In this document: one piece after another, positions 24,461-35,748 of the stretch
How positions within the stretch are numbered: the first letter of the stretch is position 1
Layout: each line of letters begins with the position of its first letter
Assembly (NCBI GenBank): GCA_023525975.1
Contig: CM042044.1
Span: 8,666,501-8,730,500, forward strand
Length of the DNA stretch: 64,000 nt
Reading direction: 5' to 3'
DNA from: Smallanthus sonchifolius
Taxonomy: Eukaryota; Streptophyta; Magnoliopsida; Asterales; Asteraceae
Position numbers and translations under genes: made by a program
The notes under the pieces: generated by a model
What the model was told of the DNA's origin: nothing
The model's input: the letters and a program-made list of their open reading frames with translations, nothing else
Databases searched by the model: none

Positions 24461-25026
24461 ATTTTCCCCTTCTTTCCTTAGGGTTTTAATTTTAGATTAC
24501 CAAATTGCTGCATGCTGAAATTTTGTGTGATTGGTGGATTCTTTCAAAAAGACAGGTTTAAACCAAAAGCTAGATTTGTTTCTTAATGATTTCACTCACA
24601 GAGAAGAAAGACACACCATGAAACCTTTTCACCAGTTTCAAAGAAAGGTTCTCCTACAGATTTATAATTTCAATATTCCATCATTAAAAATCATACAAAT
24701 AATCATAATAATATCAATAATACAGTCAACCTTTATCTCTAAATTTTAACTACCAATAACCGCTAGCTCCATCCGAAAACATGCATTTATGAAGAAAAAT
24801 AATTTAAATGGGCAATGGTAATAATATCAAAATGGAAGATAAAGCAATACCTGCAACATTTCTTCCTACATCATCATGCCATACCCGTGTATATTCCCGC
24901 TCATGAAGATTAAATACAGCTAACCCAGTTCGCCAAAACCCAAAATACGGGCTCCCGTGAACTTCCTTTGACCCGACAAAAGTCAACTACAGTAAAAACA
25001 CTGCAGCATACCATTAAGTTCGTCTC

Positions 25027-28000
25027 TCATGCCTTGAGATCATCTGACATGGCAGAAGGTATACAATGAGTTGAAAGGATGTCCACAGTTGCTGCTTTGG
25101 CGGTTTTTGTTTGGAGTACCACTATCTGCAGAATTCATATCGAGTTTGTACAAAATAATGAGTTATTTTGACTTTTTGGAACACTGTATTTGACTTGTTC
25201 TTGACAATAAATATCATTCTTGCAATTTGCGAAAGGGGAGAACAAAAGCTACCTGTTGATATTCCAATTCGAACTTCAGATATTCGTCGGTGCAGCTCTC
25301 TACCATGTTGGCTAAGCTCTTCAGATTCTTCACTTGTTGACCATTGAAAGCAAGAACCTAATAAACCAATTTAAAATAAGATGAATGAAAAAAAATATGT
25401 ATGGAATACACCACGAGATCAGTTCTCACAATATATATTTCTTAACCCTTAAACATATGAAAAATAAAACCGTTACAGTTAGCTTGATATCAACAAAGCT
25501 CGGATCTTTAATAGAAAAAAATGGTCAAAGATCTAGCCTAATGCATAGAGGTTTTGCATAGAATCAAGTTTGGTTAAAGTGTTAAACCAAGACAGAAATC
25601 ATGGACATTTAAATAGAGCTATGAATCAGGATCAATGTGGAACAACGTCACATGAAATAAGACGTTGTAAGGTATCTCAACTTTCCAAGCAAGAGATTAT
25701 ATATCAAGATAACTAGCTGTCACCAGGCACTTTCACTATGTAAATTAATCACCTATCTTGCCACTAAATAGCATAATTTACATATGGCAATTCGCCAATT
25801 CTTTTAGAGAACTTTAATTGGGAAAGATTTTAGAGCTAAGATTTTGTCTTTTAACAGCTTAAAAGTTGAAAGAATCATGTATCCTTTCTTTGTAAAATAA
25901 ACTGAATTTTCAAACAAGCGCATTCAACATCATGCAAAACTACACTCTTACCACAACCAAATTTAGGTTTCCTTACTACTTTAAGATTTAAGATTACTCA
26001 CTGATGCTTTTACCTACTGAAGTCTTGTTTAGAAACTGTCTTTTGACCTTCTGTCTTAATCCTGATTAGCTAATCTTCTGTTCTAGTTTCATAGCATTGC
26101 TTTTGTATTATAATGCAGTGTATTCAATTTTCATCTTTTACATAATAAAAATATTTTACAAAATTTTATTACGAAAGCATTCAGAGCTAAGAATTTGTCT
26201 TGTTACAACTTACAAGAATTGTTCATATTTTCTTTGTAAAAATAAAATGAATTTTCAAACAATAGCATTCAACATTGGGCAACACTCCCCTCTTAACACA
26301 ACTAAAATTTGGTTTACTTACTAGTTTAAAGATTTAAGGATACCCACTGATGCTGTCACTTACTGAAGTCTTGTTTAAAAACTGTCTTTCGACCTTCTAC
26401 TTATATCATGATTAACTGATTTTCTGTTTTAGTTTTCAACATTGCTTTTGTATCATGTATAATGCAGTGAATACAATTAACCGAACAAGAAAACCGAAAA
26501 ACGCAGTCCTACTCTATTGCAAGGAGAAATAGATAACAGAAAACTATTATGATGGTGTCTTAAATTTTAAAAAATAAAAAACATAAATCCATGTTTTTGA
26601 GGGAATAGTATGGCAGTTGATCCAGCAAATAACCAACTGAAAACAATACTAACCTGAGTATTGACAATCTCCTCGTATCCTATGTTGATATCAGCCACAA
26701 GTACCTTCAATAAATGTGCCAAATATCAGTATGTAACTTTCATTACTACATAATGATATGAAAAATAAATAAGAAAAGAATTCTTTATGCGGTGCAACGA
26801 TTTAATAACTTTCTTTGTAGCTCCAGAATGTTTATTATCTGGATATACCAAGAAAGATAAGGAAAACAAAAATCAAGGAGAGCGGTTAAAAACCTGTGAA
26901 ACAACTACAATCTGTTCATCTGGTGACTTTGGCAATTCATGCAGAAGTTTGTCCAACAGCTTAACTGGAGCATCATATCCATAGTCCTTTCCATACTGAA
27001 ATATGCACGATCACTAAATTAAATGTGACTAAAACAGCAAAACCTATATTTCTACTACATAACCATATAGCCAATACATTCATACAGATTTTTTAAGTAC
27101 CTCAGAACGAAGATATGGAACAGATACAGTTGTAAAAACCAATCCTGCAATGATGTAATAAGAGGGAGGTCTACCCTTGTTGTGTGCTGGAATTAGCTTT
27201 CCGTGAGTCTCAAACTTGATATTAAATTTCAAGATTTTTGAATCGCGAAGGACTTTGATTTGAGCTGTATCGCCAGTGTATTTATGGGATACAAGATAGC
27301 TAAAACCTATCCTCTCTCCATGCCTAAAAGGAACTGAAATTCACCAAAAGTAGTCAACACAGAAGGACAACAAACTCAATATCCACTCACAAATGAAGAT
27401 GCTTTATAGTATACAATGTTACCTGTTCCATCGTTTGCAATATCAACCCCATCAAAACTAAGAATAATATCAGCCGTTTTTAAAACTTTATATTCAGGAG
27501 ACGTGGGATCAATTCTTCGAATACGAACACCTTTTTGGTTATCTTTCATCCCTGTCGACTTACGCAGATCAGGATTTTCCATCTTCTGCCATTCAACTCC
27601 AAGAATGGGAAATCCTGATTTGCATTATAACACAGTCGCTTGAGAATTTGAGATTACACAAAAGCAAAAAAGATTGAAATTGAACGAATATTTACCGGTA
27701 TACGATCCGTTTTTCTCATAATCTTGGATAAAGTGCTTTATTACGGGTGTCGGTATCACATACCCAATGTTTTCAGCATCATCATGTTTAAGAGACTGAA
27801 ATGCGATACCAACACAATTTCCTTTGTCATTAAAGGCAGGTCCACCAGAATTCCCTGAGTTAATAGCAGCGTCTATCTGCATCAAATTCAGTTATAACAT
27901 TTTTTTTTCATTAGTAAAATGATATCCCCGAGTTAATTTCATCGTCTATCTGCATCAAATTCAGATAACATTTTAATTTTTTCACTAGTAAATAGAAAGC

Positions 28001-29438
28001 TCTTGGTTAATTGCAGCATCTATTTGCATCACATTCAGTTAACAGATTTAATTTTTCAATAGTAAAAAGATATCACCGTGTTAATTGCAAGGTCTATCTG
28101 CATCAAATTCAGTTAACATTTTCAATTTTCATTAGTAAATAGAAAGCTTGAGTTAATTAATTGCAGCGTCTATCTGCATCACATTCAGTTAACAGTTTTA
28201 ATTTTTCATTAGTAAATAGATAGCCCGAGTTAATTGCAATGTCTATATGTATCAAATTCAGTTAACATTTTTTTTATTTTTCATTAGAAAATACCAAAAA
28301 GAACAGCAGTAAATGGTTAAAGAGACTTCATTAACCTGCAACCCCAAAAGCTCAGTGGACCCATGAACATAAGATAGTATCTCTATACGTGAAACAACCC
28401 CGCTAGTAACAGATATAGTGTCCCCTCCAATCGGATACCCCACAACCGTAACAGCATCTTGAAGTGCAGGCAAATCCCCAAATTCCACAGGCGATACACC
28501 CAGCCAAAATTCATCATCCTCCACCGTAAGCAATGCTGCATAGTTGTATGAACAATATCATGTGTAAGATCTATTAACATGGAAATGGCATCAATGACAC
28601 CTTGTAAATGTCAATCACATGATCATCAAATCTTGGTTTGAAAAAGCTTATGGCCCTCCAACACGTTTTGATCCCAAAAGCCGGTAGTTCATAAATTGTT
28701 AACTTTTAACATGTGTAAGATATTTTCATCATCTCTGGTCAAATTTCTTTGGTCATTAGTCTAGTTTATTCATATACTGGTCATCTGCATGACTCGTCAC
28801 ATCATGGAATCGCATCACATCAACCGCATTATGCAATCTAATTACCGCATTATGCGCGCATATTATAACCGAGCATCAAATGAAAAGAGAAAGGGGGAAA
28901 GCTCACCGATATCACATTCGGTACCAATTGCGAGAACCGTGGCCACATATTTACTATCGGAGCCGCGTTTCTTCAGCTTAACTTGGGTATAATGTTCCAC
29001 AGAGTGCGCATTAGTCAAAACCCTCCTTCCACTGATCACAAATCCACTGCTACTGGAGCTAAATTGCCTCTTCCTCTGCCAAGGCAACGAGAAATTAGGC
29101 TCGGTATGCGTGCAGAACACCTTCACGACGGCGTCCATCGCCGGCACGACCCTAGCCATCGCCATGACCACACTATCAAGCATCAAACCGTTGGAATTAC
29201 CGTTTCCGTTCTCCAAACACTGAGAAGCAGAAATTAGGGTTTTTTCGGGGTTTTCGACGGCGCGAACGGAAGGATTACGGCGGCGACGGAGGTGGTGACT
29301 GGATTTGGGAGTGTCATTGTTGAGAGTGAGATCTTCGATGGAGGTGGAAGAGGAGGTCGCTTTGGAGGTTTGGAGATCTAGGGTTTCGGGGACTCCAGAT
29401 TTAGGTTTACGGCCTCGTTTCCGCTTGTTATCGACCAT
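25027..29438 (-). CDS. DEG9: DEG9-type Deg/HtrA serine protease, nine exons
   Basis: Exons are 29438-28907, 28535-28336, 27876-27696, 27614-27423, 27333-27101, 26995-26894, 26704-26654, 25357-25253 and 25125-25027 (1695 nt, 564 residues), all GT..AG and in phase. A basic, low-complexity N-terminus (KRKRGRKPK, then RRRR near 51-54) suggests a nuclear or nucleolar protein. The trypsin-like domain has H145 (LTNAHSV), D176 (ECDIALL) and S254 (GNSGGPAF). PDZ-like regions follow (GFPILGVEWQ, KGVRIRRIDP, DIILSFDGV, then YEEIVNTQVLAFNGQ). The end is IPSAMSDDLKA. The match to Arabidopsis DEG9 as I remember it is very close along its whole length. Family members are ATP-independent proteases. An in-frame ATG 50 codons upstream (29588) is possible but less like the family. 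Confidence 0.95.
25832..26478 (-). repeat. Two-copy direct duplication within DEG9 intron 7
   Basis: Bases about 25832-26130 and 26182-26478 are diverged direct copies about 350 bp apart. They share CTGAAGTCTTGTTTA-AAACT, the ATTTTCAAACAA-GCATTCAACAT segment and TATAATGCAGTG near the end. It enlarges the intron to about 1.3 kb. Confidence 0.8.
27867..28262 (-). repeat. Six-copy array of the exon 3 splice acceptor in DEG9 intron 2
   Basis: The acceptor and first bases of exon 3 (TGATGCAG|ATAGACGCTGC, exon start 27876) recur in the intron with GTCTAT-type starts near 27944, 28018, 28092, 28170 and 28241. Spacing is about 68-78 bp. Each copy carries exon-like sequence on one side and the CAGTTAAC..TTTTCATTAG tail on the other. 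Only the copy at 27876 opens into the rest of exon 3. The tract fills nearly the whole intron. Confidence 0.9.
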
Positions 29439-29900
29439 CTTTGAATTTGTTTTTGGATGAATTGATTGGGGGTTATGGAGTGAATCTGTGATTGTGCAGT
29501 ATCGGAAGGACGAAAACTCCGGTGAGACGGCAGCGGCGATGGCGATGGGAGGCGGAGGAGGAGGAGGAGATATTATTACAAGTCCCAAAGGAGGGAAGGT
29601 TCAGATTGATATGGAACGTTGTCGTTTTATATGGAAGGAAGACTACCGTGGAAATTTTGTGTAAACCATTTAACAAGTTCCTTCCGATGGAAGACATTGT
29701 CTGTCTCAAAATCAAACAAGTTCTAGTTTTTTCTTTTTGTCAAATTTAAATGTTTGATTATTATAAAATATACATTTTTTTTATATTATCAACTCTACAA
29801 TTGAAAACGAGTTTTAGAGAGACGTGAACATTACCTTTTTCTGATTGGTGGCGGTGGTGACATGCTTTTAACGTCACGTATGCGTCGCTACCAGGGTCGT
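29439..29900. promoter_or_regulatory. 5' leader and promoter region of DEG9
   Basis: The 150 bp upstream of the ATG are GC-richer and open in frame (a Pro/Ala-rich run), then the sequence turns AT-rich at about 29740. No clear TATA box was identified. A possible Helitron start lies somewhere from 29787 onward. Confidence 0.4.
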
Positions 29901-30427
29901 TTCATCTGTTACTTGAGGTAAATTGCTTCGATCTCTTTATCTAGGCTTTTTGCTTTATCCGCAGCTGGTCCCACTGATGATGGAGATGACGATGGCTTCG
30001 TAACCTTTCTCCCTTCTCGCATCTGTATGCATCGGTAAGTGACATGGTCTTTTGAATCTGCCACTGCCTTCGTTTTGCGATTGAAGGTCTTCACCGTCGT
30101 TTTTGTGTTGCTCTTATTTTTTTTCAATGTTTTTAATAATTATGATTCTGCTGATAGTTTGCAGACTTATGATAGGGCTTCACCGTCCTAAGAATTGTCA
30201 TTTAATCAATCTACCAAAATGTTATGTGGTTGATGATGCATATTTTATATTAAAATTGTTAATCAAATGATTCATACTCTATTTGATTATTTATGCTAAA
30301 CTAACCTACTCTTATTTTCATTATCATTCATCAAAAGTTTTAATAAATATTGGCAAGTAACAAACTGGTTACTATGATAATTATATACTTTTACTGTAAT
30401 ACACTACAGGTTTTGTCTAATAACACA

Positions 30428-30615
30428 GGTACACCACGAGAAACCAGTATGACATATCACTTCAATTTCAACCAGACAATCACCCAACATGGAGGACATA
30501 TGACATGTTGAGGTACGAAATGGGGCGCCAGAAATATCACAAATTGCGTGATTTTTATGATGACATGGATGATGATGCGAATGAAAGAGGCTCTTTTATT
30601 GAAGTTCTAAGAACT
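30428..30615 (+). pseudogene. Exon-like fragment of an unrecognised protein
   Basis: After an ACACAG acceptor-like sequence a frame reads YTTRNQYDISLQFQPDNH, PTWRTYDMLRYEMG, RQKYHKLRDFYDDMDDDANE and continues as SFIEVLRTAYL. The composition (charged, aromatic) looks like genuine protein, unlike the surrounding sequence. It drifts into repeat-like hydrophobic residues after about 30640. I do not recognise the family; it is likely a gene piece carried by the Helitron. Confidence 0.4.
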
Positions 30616-31042
30616 GCATATCTCTCCATATTCTTACTGAAAACTATAGGGGTAAAACTGTTATTGACTTTTAGCAATGTGTGGCTTTACTTAACCCGTA
30701 GTACGACCATGGGTATAAGGCGGGTTATGTGGTTGCATGGATTTTGGGGGGTAGAAGTGGAATTTTTTTTTTTTTTTGCTACTGTTCTACATCAATCAGC
30801 TGATATCTTTAATATTTTATTTTAGTATATATGTTGATTTGATTTAAAAATATTACTGATCAAACTCAAAAACAGTGTTTAAGCTTATGTAATTTCGTTA
30901 ACTCTTGCTCCATGACTGTTTACGGTAGAGGAGGAATTTTTAACCAGATTGTTTGAAAACGGGTCGATTCGGGTTGGATTTAATTTGTAAAGGTCCAATG
31001 CGATTAACAGTTTATAACCAAATAATTGTTTATTATGTGCAG

Positions 31043-31275
31043 GATTTGAGACTGTTACATACATGCTAGAGGTACCCATTCTTAATTAACTATTTTGTAT
31101 ACATCTTTGGTTACATGAACTAGCTGTATTCTTTCAGGGATCAATTACTCATCATATTTTAGTGTTGACCCATGGGGATGGTCCGAATGTATGGAATAAC
31201 AGGTCGAAATTGTTGAGGTTCGTGTTCATAGGAGGGCATCCATTAACGAGCCAGTGGAGTATGTCTCAGTAGATG
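31043..31275 (+). pseudogene. Captured pirin exon fragments
   Basis: Exon 31043-31071 (acceptor GTGCAG, donor GTACCC) encodes GFETVTYMLE with one base carried from the previous exon. The next exon from 31138 (acceptor TTTCAG) continues GSITHH. Pirins have GFETVTYMLEGxxTHxD at this junction. It then diverges, with FVFIGG and, one frame over, NEPVEYV, like the FVLIxGxPLNEPVVQYG region near the pirin C-terminus. The intervening metal-site region is missing. This is a gene fragment, not a functional pirin. Confidence 0.75.
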
Positions 31276-31493
31276 GTTAAAAATATACACCAATAATTTG
31301 GATCTAAATTTGTGTGTTTCAAATCCTTCGTAATGGTTCAAGCGAATGGAAGCTGCGAAGCTGAGACGAAGCGTAAAAGTAGCAACTCACAAAAGCCCGC
31401 CGCAACGCGGGGTACTTTTGCTAGTTACATATCAATATCAAATCAAGTAAGGGTTTTAGAAAACCATTAAAAGTTATCTATGTTAAAAGCTAA

Positions 31494-31750
31494 GAGCATT
31501 CTTAACCCGTTCTTTATATTCCGTATCCTTATTCTTATAATTACACTAAAAAACACTACTTTTTCTACCTTTTATCTCTACTTTTCTCTCTCCTTATCCT
31601 TATAATTATATTAAAAACCACTACTTTTATCCTTATATTTACAAAAACTTTATATCTTTTCTCTCTCCTTCACTCACAACCACTTTAAAACATTTCTTAA
31701 AATATACAAAACTCACTCACATAATTATACCAAACGGGTTGTGAATGCTC
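31494..31750. mobile_element. Tourist-like (PIF/Harbinger) MITE A, 257 bp
   Basis: TIRs GAGCATTCTTAACCCG and, from the right, GAGCATTCACAACCCG are flanked by TAA at 31491-31493 and 31751-31753. The interior is AT-rich with TCTCTCC..CACTCACA(A/C) blocks. The TAA duplication is typical of PIF/Harbinger MITEs. Confidence 0.85.
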
Positions 31751-31753
31751 TAA

Positions 31754-32053
31754 GAGCATTTTTATCAGTTTCCCTATCCTCATCTTTATAATTATACTAA
31801 AAATTACTATATTTGCTCTCTCATTTTTAATTAAATAATATTTTTTTTATACGTTTATCATTACCTTTTCTCTCTCCTCCACTCACAACACTTTAAAAAT
31901 ATATTAAAAAATTTATGCATGTGAACAGTGTTTTCCTCAAATATACAAAAAAAATATATTTTTTCTCTCCTCCACTCACAACCACTTTAAACCACTACCT
32001 AAAATATAGGAAACCCTACTCACAAATATATGAGGAAACTGTTGTGAATGCTC
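31754..32053. mobile_element. Tourist-like MITE B, 300 bp, abutting MITE A
   Basis: Begins GAGCATTTTTATCAGTTTCC and ends with the complement of GAGCATTCACAACAGTTTCC. It is flanked by TAA at 31751-31753, shared with MITE A, and at 32054-32056. Internal blocks match MITE A, so both belong to one family. Confidence 0.85.
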
Positions 32054-32183
32054 TAAGCAATCGGTTTGAGTTTCAAATGGTTCAGTTTTTATGGTCTAAC
32101 AGTTTAAGGGTTTGACAGAGTATGAAACTTGAAACTTGTTGTTTAACTTTATATATTTTTGTTTTTATTTTTCAAATACGTAG

Positions 32184-32209
32184 TTATATATATATATATA
32201 TATATATAC
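32184..32209. repeat. (TA)n microsatellite
   Basis: About 13 uninterrupted TA units. Confidence 0.95.
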
Positions 32210-32383
32210 CAGGTTAATGACCCGTGTTCTACAAGAATGGAAAATCAATACTCCAACACGTAAAAAATGTAAAAAAGAACTTATTAATGATTGATATCAA
32301 AAGGTACAAAACGCACTTGTACACAACAAAAAAAAACGTTAATTGGCAATTACAAATATACAAATACTTCTTTGTATACAACA

Positions 32384-32730
32384 CTAGGTTAGAATCACGT
32401 GTATTACACGAGATTGTATATTAAAAAGGATAAAACTTATAAATTTGTAAATAAGTCCTAAATTGTCAGACTATTATGATCGTCTTGAGATATATCAAGT
32501 AAAAATGTGTACAAATTAGTATTTTTCTTTAATTAGTTATATTTTGATTTCTATTATATATTCTTATTTAATATAATTAGTACTTCTTTAATAATATATT
32601 TATAATATCATTATTATTTAATAAGATAGATGCGCATTTATTAGGAGAGAGAGGAGGGAAAACTAATGTAAGGAGGCACGAGGATGTGACAAGTGTCCAA
32701 CATAAACCTTTATTTATTATATAATATAGA
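32384..32730 (-). mobile_element. Short Helitron, 347 bp, beside a Helitron helicase remnant
   Basis: On the minus strand it starts TCTATATTATATAATAAATA (5' base 32730, preceded by A), contains GGACACTTGTCAC, and ends TACACGTGATTCTAACCTAG (3' base 32384, followed by T). The element at 43714-44112 has matching ends and the same GGACACTTGT block. It sits at the end of the helicase frame, adding foreign residues to it. Confidence 0.7.
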
Positions 32731-33775
32731 TTTGTTGTTTGATTGTTAAGTTTTTCATCTTTATCTAATATTAAAAGTTTGAACTCATCTCTACTTTTAA
32801 CTCTGGATAAGACGACATACAATTGACCATGTGTAAAAACCGGTTGTTTCAAAAATAAACCTACACGTGATAACGACTGCCCTTGACTCTTATTTATCGT
32901 CATTGCAAAACACACAGCCAGTGGAAATTGTCTTCTTTCAAACTTAAAAGGAATCCTCTTGTCTGAATGCGTCAAAGTTATTCTGGGGATAAAAGTACGA
33001 TTACCAATATTACTTCCGGATATTATCTCTGCCTCGATAACACGATTTCCCAACGATATAACTTGTAGTCTCGTCCCATTACATAAACCACTTTTTTGAA
33101 CAATATTTCTTAGTAGCATCACCGGAACACCGACCTTTAGAACTAAGCTATGGTTTGACAATTCTGATATTTTCAGTCCATTTAAAACATCAGGTGAGTA
33201 TAAGCATTCATCAATATTCCCATTTATATACTATAACTGACATATACTATCTGAACTTAGGTATTTATTTTCATCTTCAGGAAACATTGATAGCAAGCGA
33301 TCATTAATCTCTTGAACGACTTCATTTTTTTGTGCAAGTATTGCTCTTTTTTGAAAAAATCTTGGATTTTTTATATTTTCAAGAATAGAAGGATATACAA
33401 AGTCAATTAGAGTTGAAATGGGATCCAATGAATCAGTAATTAGAATATCCTCTGGAATATCAATAACTGTCTCACCATCATTAAAATCATCAATGTTTCC
33501 TTCCCCTATATCCAAGAGTAATTTTGCAAATAAACGTGTTTGTTCACTATATGTTGTTTCGCTTCCTATACTTAATCGCATGTTCTTAGTTAATCTAAGG
33601 ACTTTGCATTTTTGTCAAACATAAGAGGAACTTAAAGAAGAAATTACAATGTCTTGCCTAGTTCCAGTGGGAACAACGGGTAGAATTTCCTAAAATCTCC
33701 TCCAAAAACATTAACTTTACCTCCAAACGACAAGTCTGCGTCTTCATCCATTTGACTTGTCAAAATGTCTTTCAA
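32731..33775 (-). pseudogene. Helitron RepHel helicase remnant (Pif1-like, C-terminal half)
   Basis: From about 33775 leftward the text shows FGGKVNVFGGDFR (helicase motif II-III region), then 33581-33231 (ERAILAQKNE-like segment KRAILAQKNEVVQEIN), then 33161 on with LKVGVPVMLLRN, NGTRLQVI, FAMTINKSQGQSL and YVVLSRVKSRDEFKLLI. This is the order in plant Helitron Pif1-type helicases. The frame is broken between segments and the Rep and N-terminal helicase parts are absent. It ends where the short Helitron begins. Confidence 0.85.
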
Positions 33776-33799
33776 AATATATTAGATAGATAGGATTAA

Positions 33800-34840
33800 A
33801 AAAAATTCAACTATAACTAACTATTTTTAAGTACAACAATATTATTCATCTTAAATGATATACTATCTCCTAATTTGATTTTTATTTAAAAGATTATTTC
33901 AATATTCGAAAACTTATTAGAAATGAAATATTTTTTTATCAACATAATTTCTGTTTTTTTGTTGGGATGGAGCACAAAACTTCCATAGGTTTCATGAATT
34001 AATTTCCATAAATGTGCTAATAATTACATTTGTAAATGATCAAAAATTTAATGTTAGGAATCATAACATGTTTATTATTATTAGTAATAAATAATCAAAT
34101 TTGATTGTTAATATTAAATATGGTATTTTTAGAAGTCTTAGATAACATAACAAGATATTTACTTTTATTTTATAAATTTTTATAAATATCGCCTTCCTAA
34201 TATATTAAGATATTTGACACATGAAAATATCTCAGTATTTTAGTTTAAATTTAAATTTAACGATTTAAAGCTAAATATAATTATATAAGAAGTTATAATA
34301 GTGTTTATTAGTTAAATTAAAAAAAAGGTCATTAATTACACACGGCTTGAAACGGTGGAAAATGTATTCAAATCATTGGAGTCAAAGATTTTAGTAATTA
34401 GTATTATTATTATTGATTAGTATATAGTATTAGTAATAGTTATAATTAGTATTAGTATTAGTATTAATATTTTTAATATTAATAATAATAATAGTTGATA
34501 GAAGATTTGGAGGGAAAAATGTATTAAGAAGTTGTCAAGTGGCACCAAAAAGTATTCTTTTATTAGTATTAAAAGATATATATATAATAATCATGAACCG
34601 TATTTATCATTTTAAAAAATCAATACAAACTAATAATTTAAGAAAAAACGATTCAAATCGTCAAAACTAAACCGTTAAATCATCAAACTAGTTAAATTGA
34701 TCGGCCCGACTGGCCCGCCTAAGCCGACTTATTTCATTTGTCGTTTCTCAAAGCCTGATTAGATGTTTAACTTGGAATTTTCTTTCAATAAATCTTGTAA
34801 AAATATACAATAGTAAGATATAATAAATTGTGTTTGTCTT
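33800..34840. other. AT-rich intergenic region, nothing recognised
   Basis: Very AT-rich with a degenerate ATTAGT/AATAAT run near 34395-34500. No frame, terminal repeat or RNA-like structure is supported. Confidence 0.6.
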
Positions 34841-34998
34841 TTTACTTTAAAATATGGTCCAAGGCTTCGCTATAACGATCACAAATTGGGCATAAACTCG
34901 CATCATTATTATTAACGCCTCTTCTAAAGAATGCCAAAAGAGTAGGAAGACGGTCCATAGAAACTCTCCAGCCAAAAAAATTAACTTTAATCAGAACC

Positions 34999-35162
34999 AT
35001 GGTCGCAAAAGTCGCTAGGCGCTCCTTAGTCGGAGTCGGGAGTACTCGGGAAGTACTCGGCCTAGGCGGAGAGTACTCGGGAAGTACTCGGCCTCGACAA
35101 CCTGCCTTGTAGTGATTACTCGGGGAGTACTCGGCCTCGGAGACCTTGTTTTACAACCATTT
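34999..35162. mobile_element. Small hAT-like MITE, 164 bp, nested in the LINE fragment
   Basis: It is flanked by the 8-bp repeat TCAGAACC (34991-34998 and 35163-35170). Ends ATGGTCGCAAAAG and the complement AAATGGTTGTAAAAC are imperfectly paired. The interior repeats GGGAGTACTCGG(G/C) five times or so. Confidence 0.75.
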
Positions 35163-35393
35163 TCAGAACCCAAAAATCCCATTTATACCAATTAAAATGA
35201 ATCAAACCCAAACTTCTCCAATTTGGTGTGAAGATCTTTAGTAGAAAAGGACACACACTTTAACAAATAGTTTTAAGATCGATATTGGATTTAGTAAAAT
35301 CATCATCAATAACCATAATATTCTTCAAGTGCCCGTGATACTCGGGTTTAAAGGCAAAAGAGTATTCAACTAAGTATTGGCATGAATTGTAAC

Positions 35394-35748
35394 TAGTGGT
35401 GCACAAAACGGTTTTTTAACCCGAACCGGTTCAAAACCGAACCGAACCGGTTTGGTCAACAAAAAGTCAAAACCGGTTTTTTTTAACCCGGACCGGTTTG
35501 AAACCGGTTTGAGATGGGTCGTTGACCGGGTTTGACCGGTTTGAAACCAGTTTTTAAGCAGTTTTTAAATGGTTCGGTTCGGGTTAAACCAGTTTCAAAC
35601 CGGTTTAAATGTATAGGTTTCAAACCGGTTTTAAACCGACGGTTTGAACCAGTTTGAAACCGGTTTGGTCTAAACCGGTTCACGACCGGTTCGGGTATCG
35701 GTTTGAAACCGGTTTAGGTTTTCAAACCGGTTTTTTTGTGCATCTCTA
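35394..35748. mobile_element. Non-autonomous hAT element, 355 bp, nested in the LINE fragment
   Basis: TIRs TAGTGGTGCACAAAACGG and, from the right, TAGAGATGCACAAAAAAACC are flanked by an exact 8-bp duplication ATTGTAAC (35386-35393 and 35749-35756). The interior is an array of AAACCGGTTT-type palindromes. The ends match the transposase-bearing hAT at 21479-24350. Confidence 0.95.

Larger units (their letters stand above)
29900..31424 (+). mobile_element. Helitron-like segment with captured gene pieces; 3' end at 31424
   Basis: The 3' end is CTAG at 31421-31424 followed by T. A perfect 5-bp stem, CCCGC (31396-31400) and GCGGG (31407-31411), is extended by AAAAG/CTTTT-type pairing. Inside are splice-site-bounded exon fragments of pirin (31043-31071 and 31138-31275) and an unknown exon near 30428. 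The left boundary was not located; the start is nominal. Confidence 0.55.

Noticed and set aside
29909..30127. 72-codon minus-strand Lys/Ser-rich frame
   Set aside because: Low complexity, no recognisable domain and no splice context; not strong enough to call a gene.
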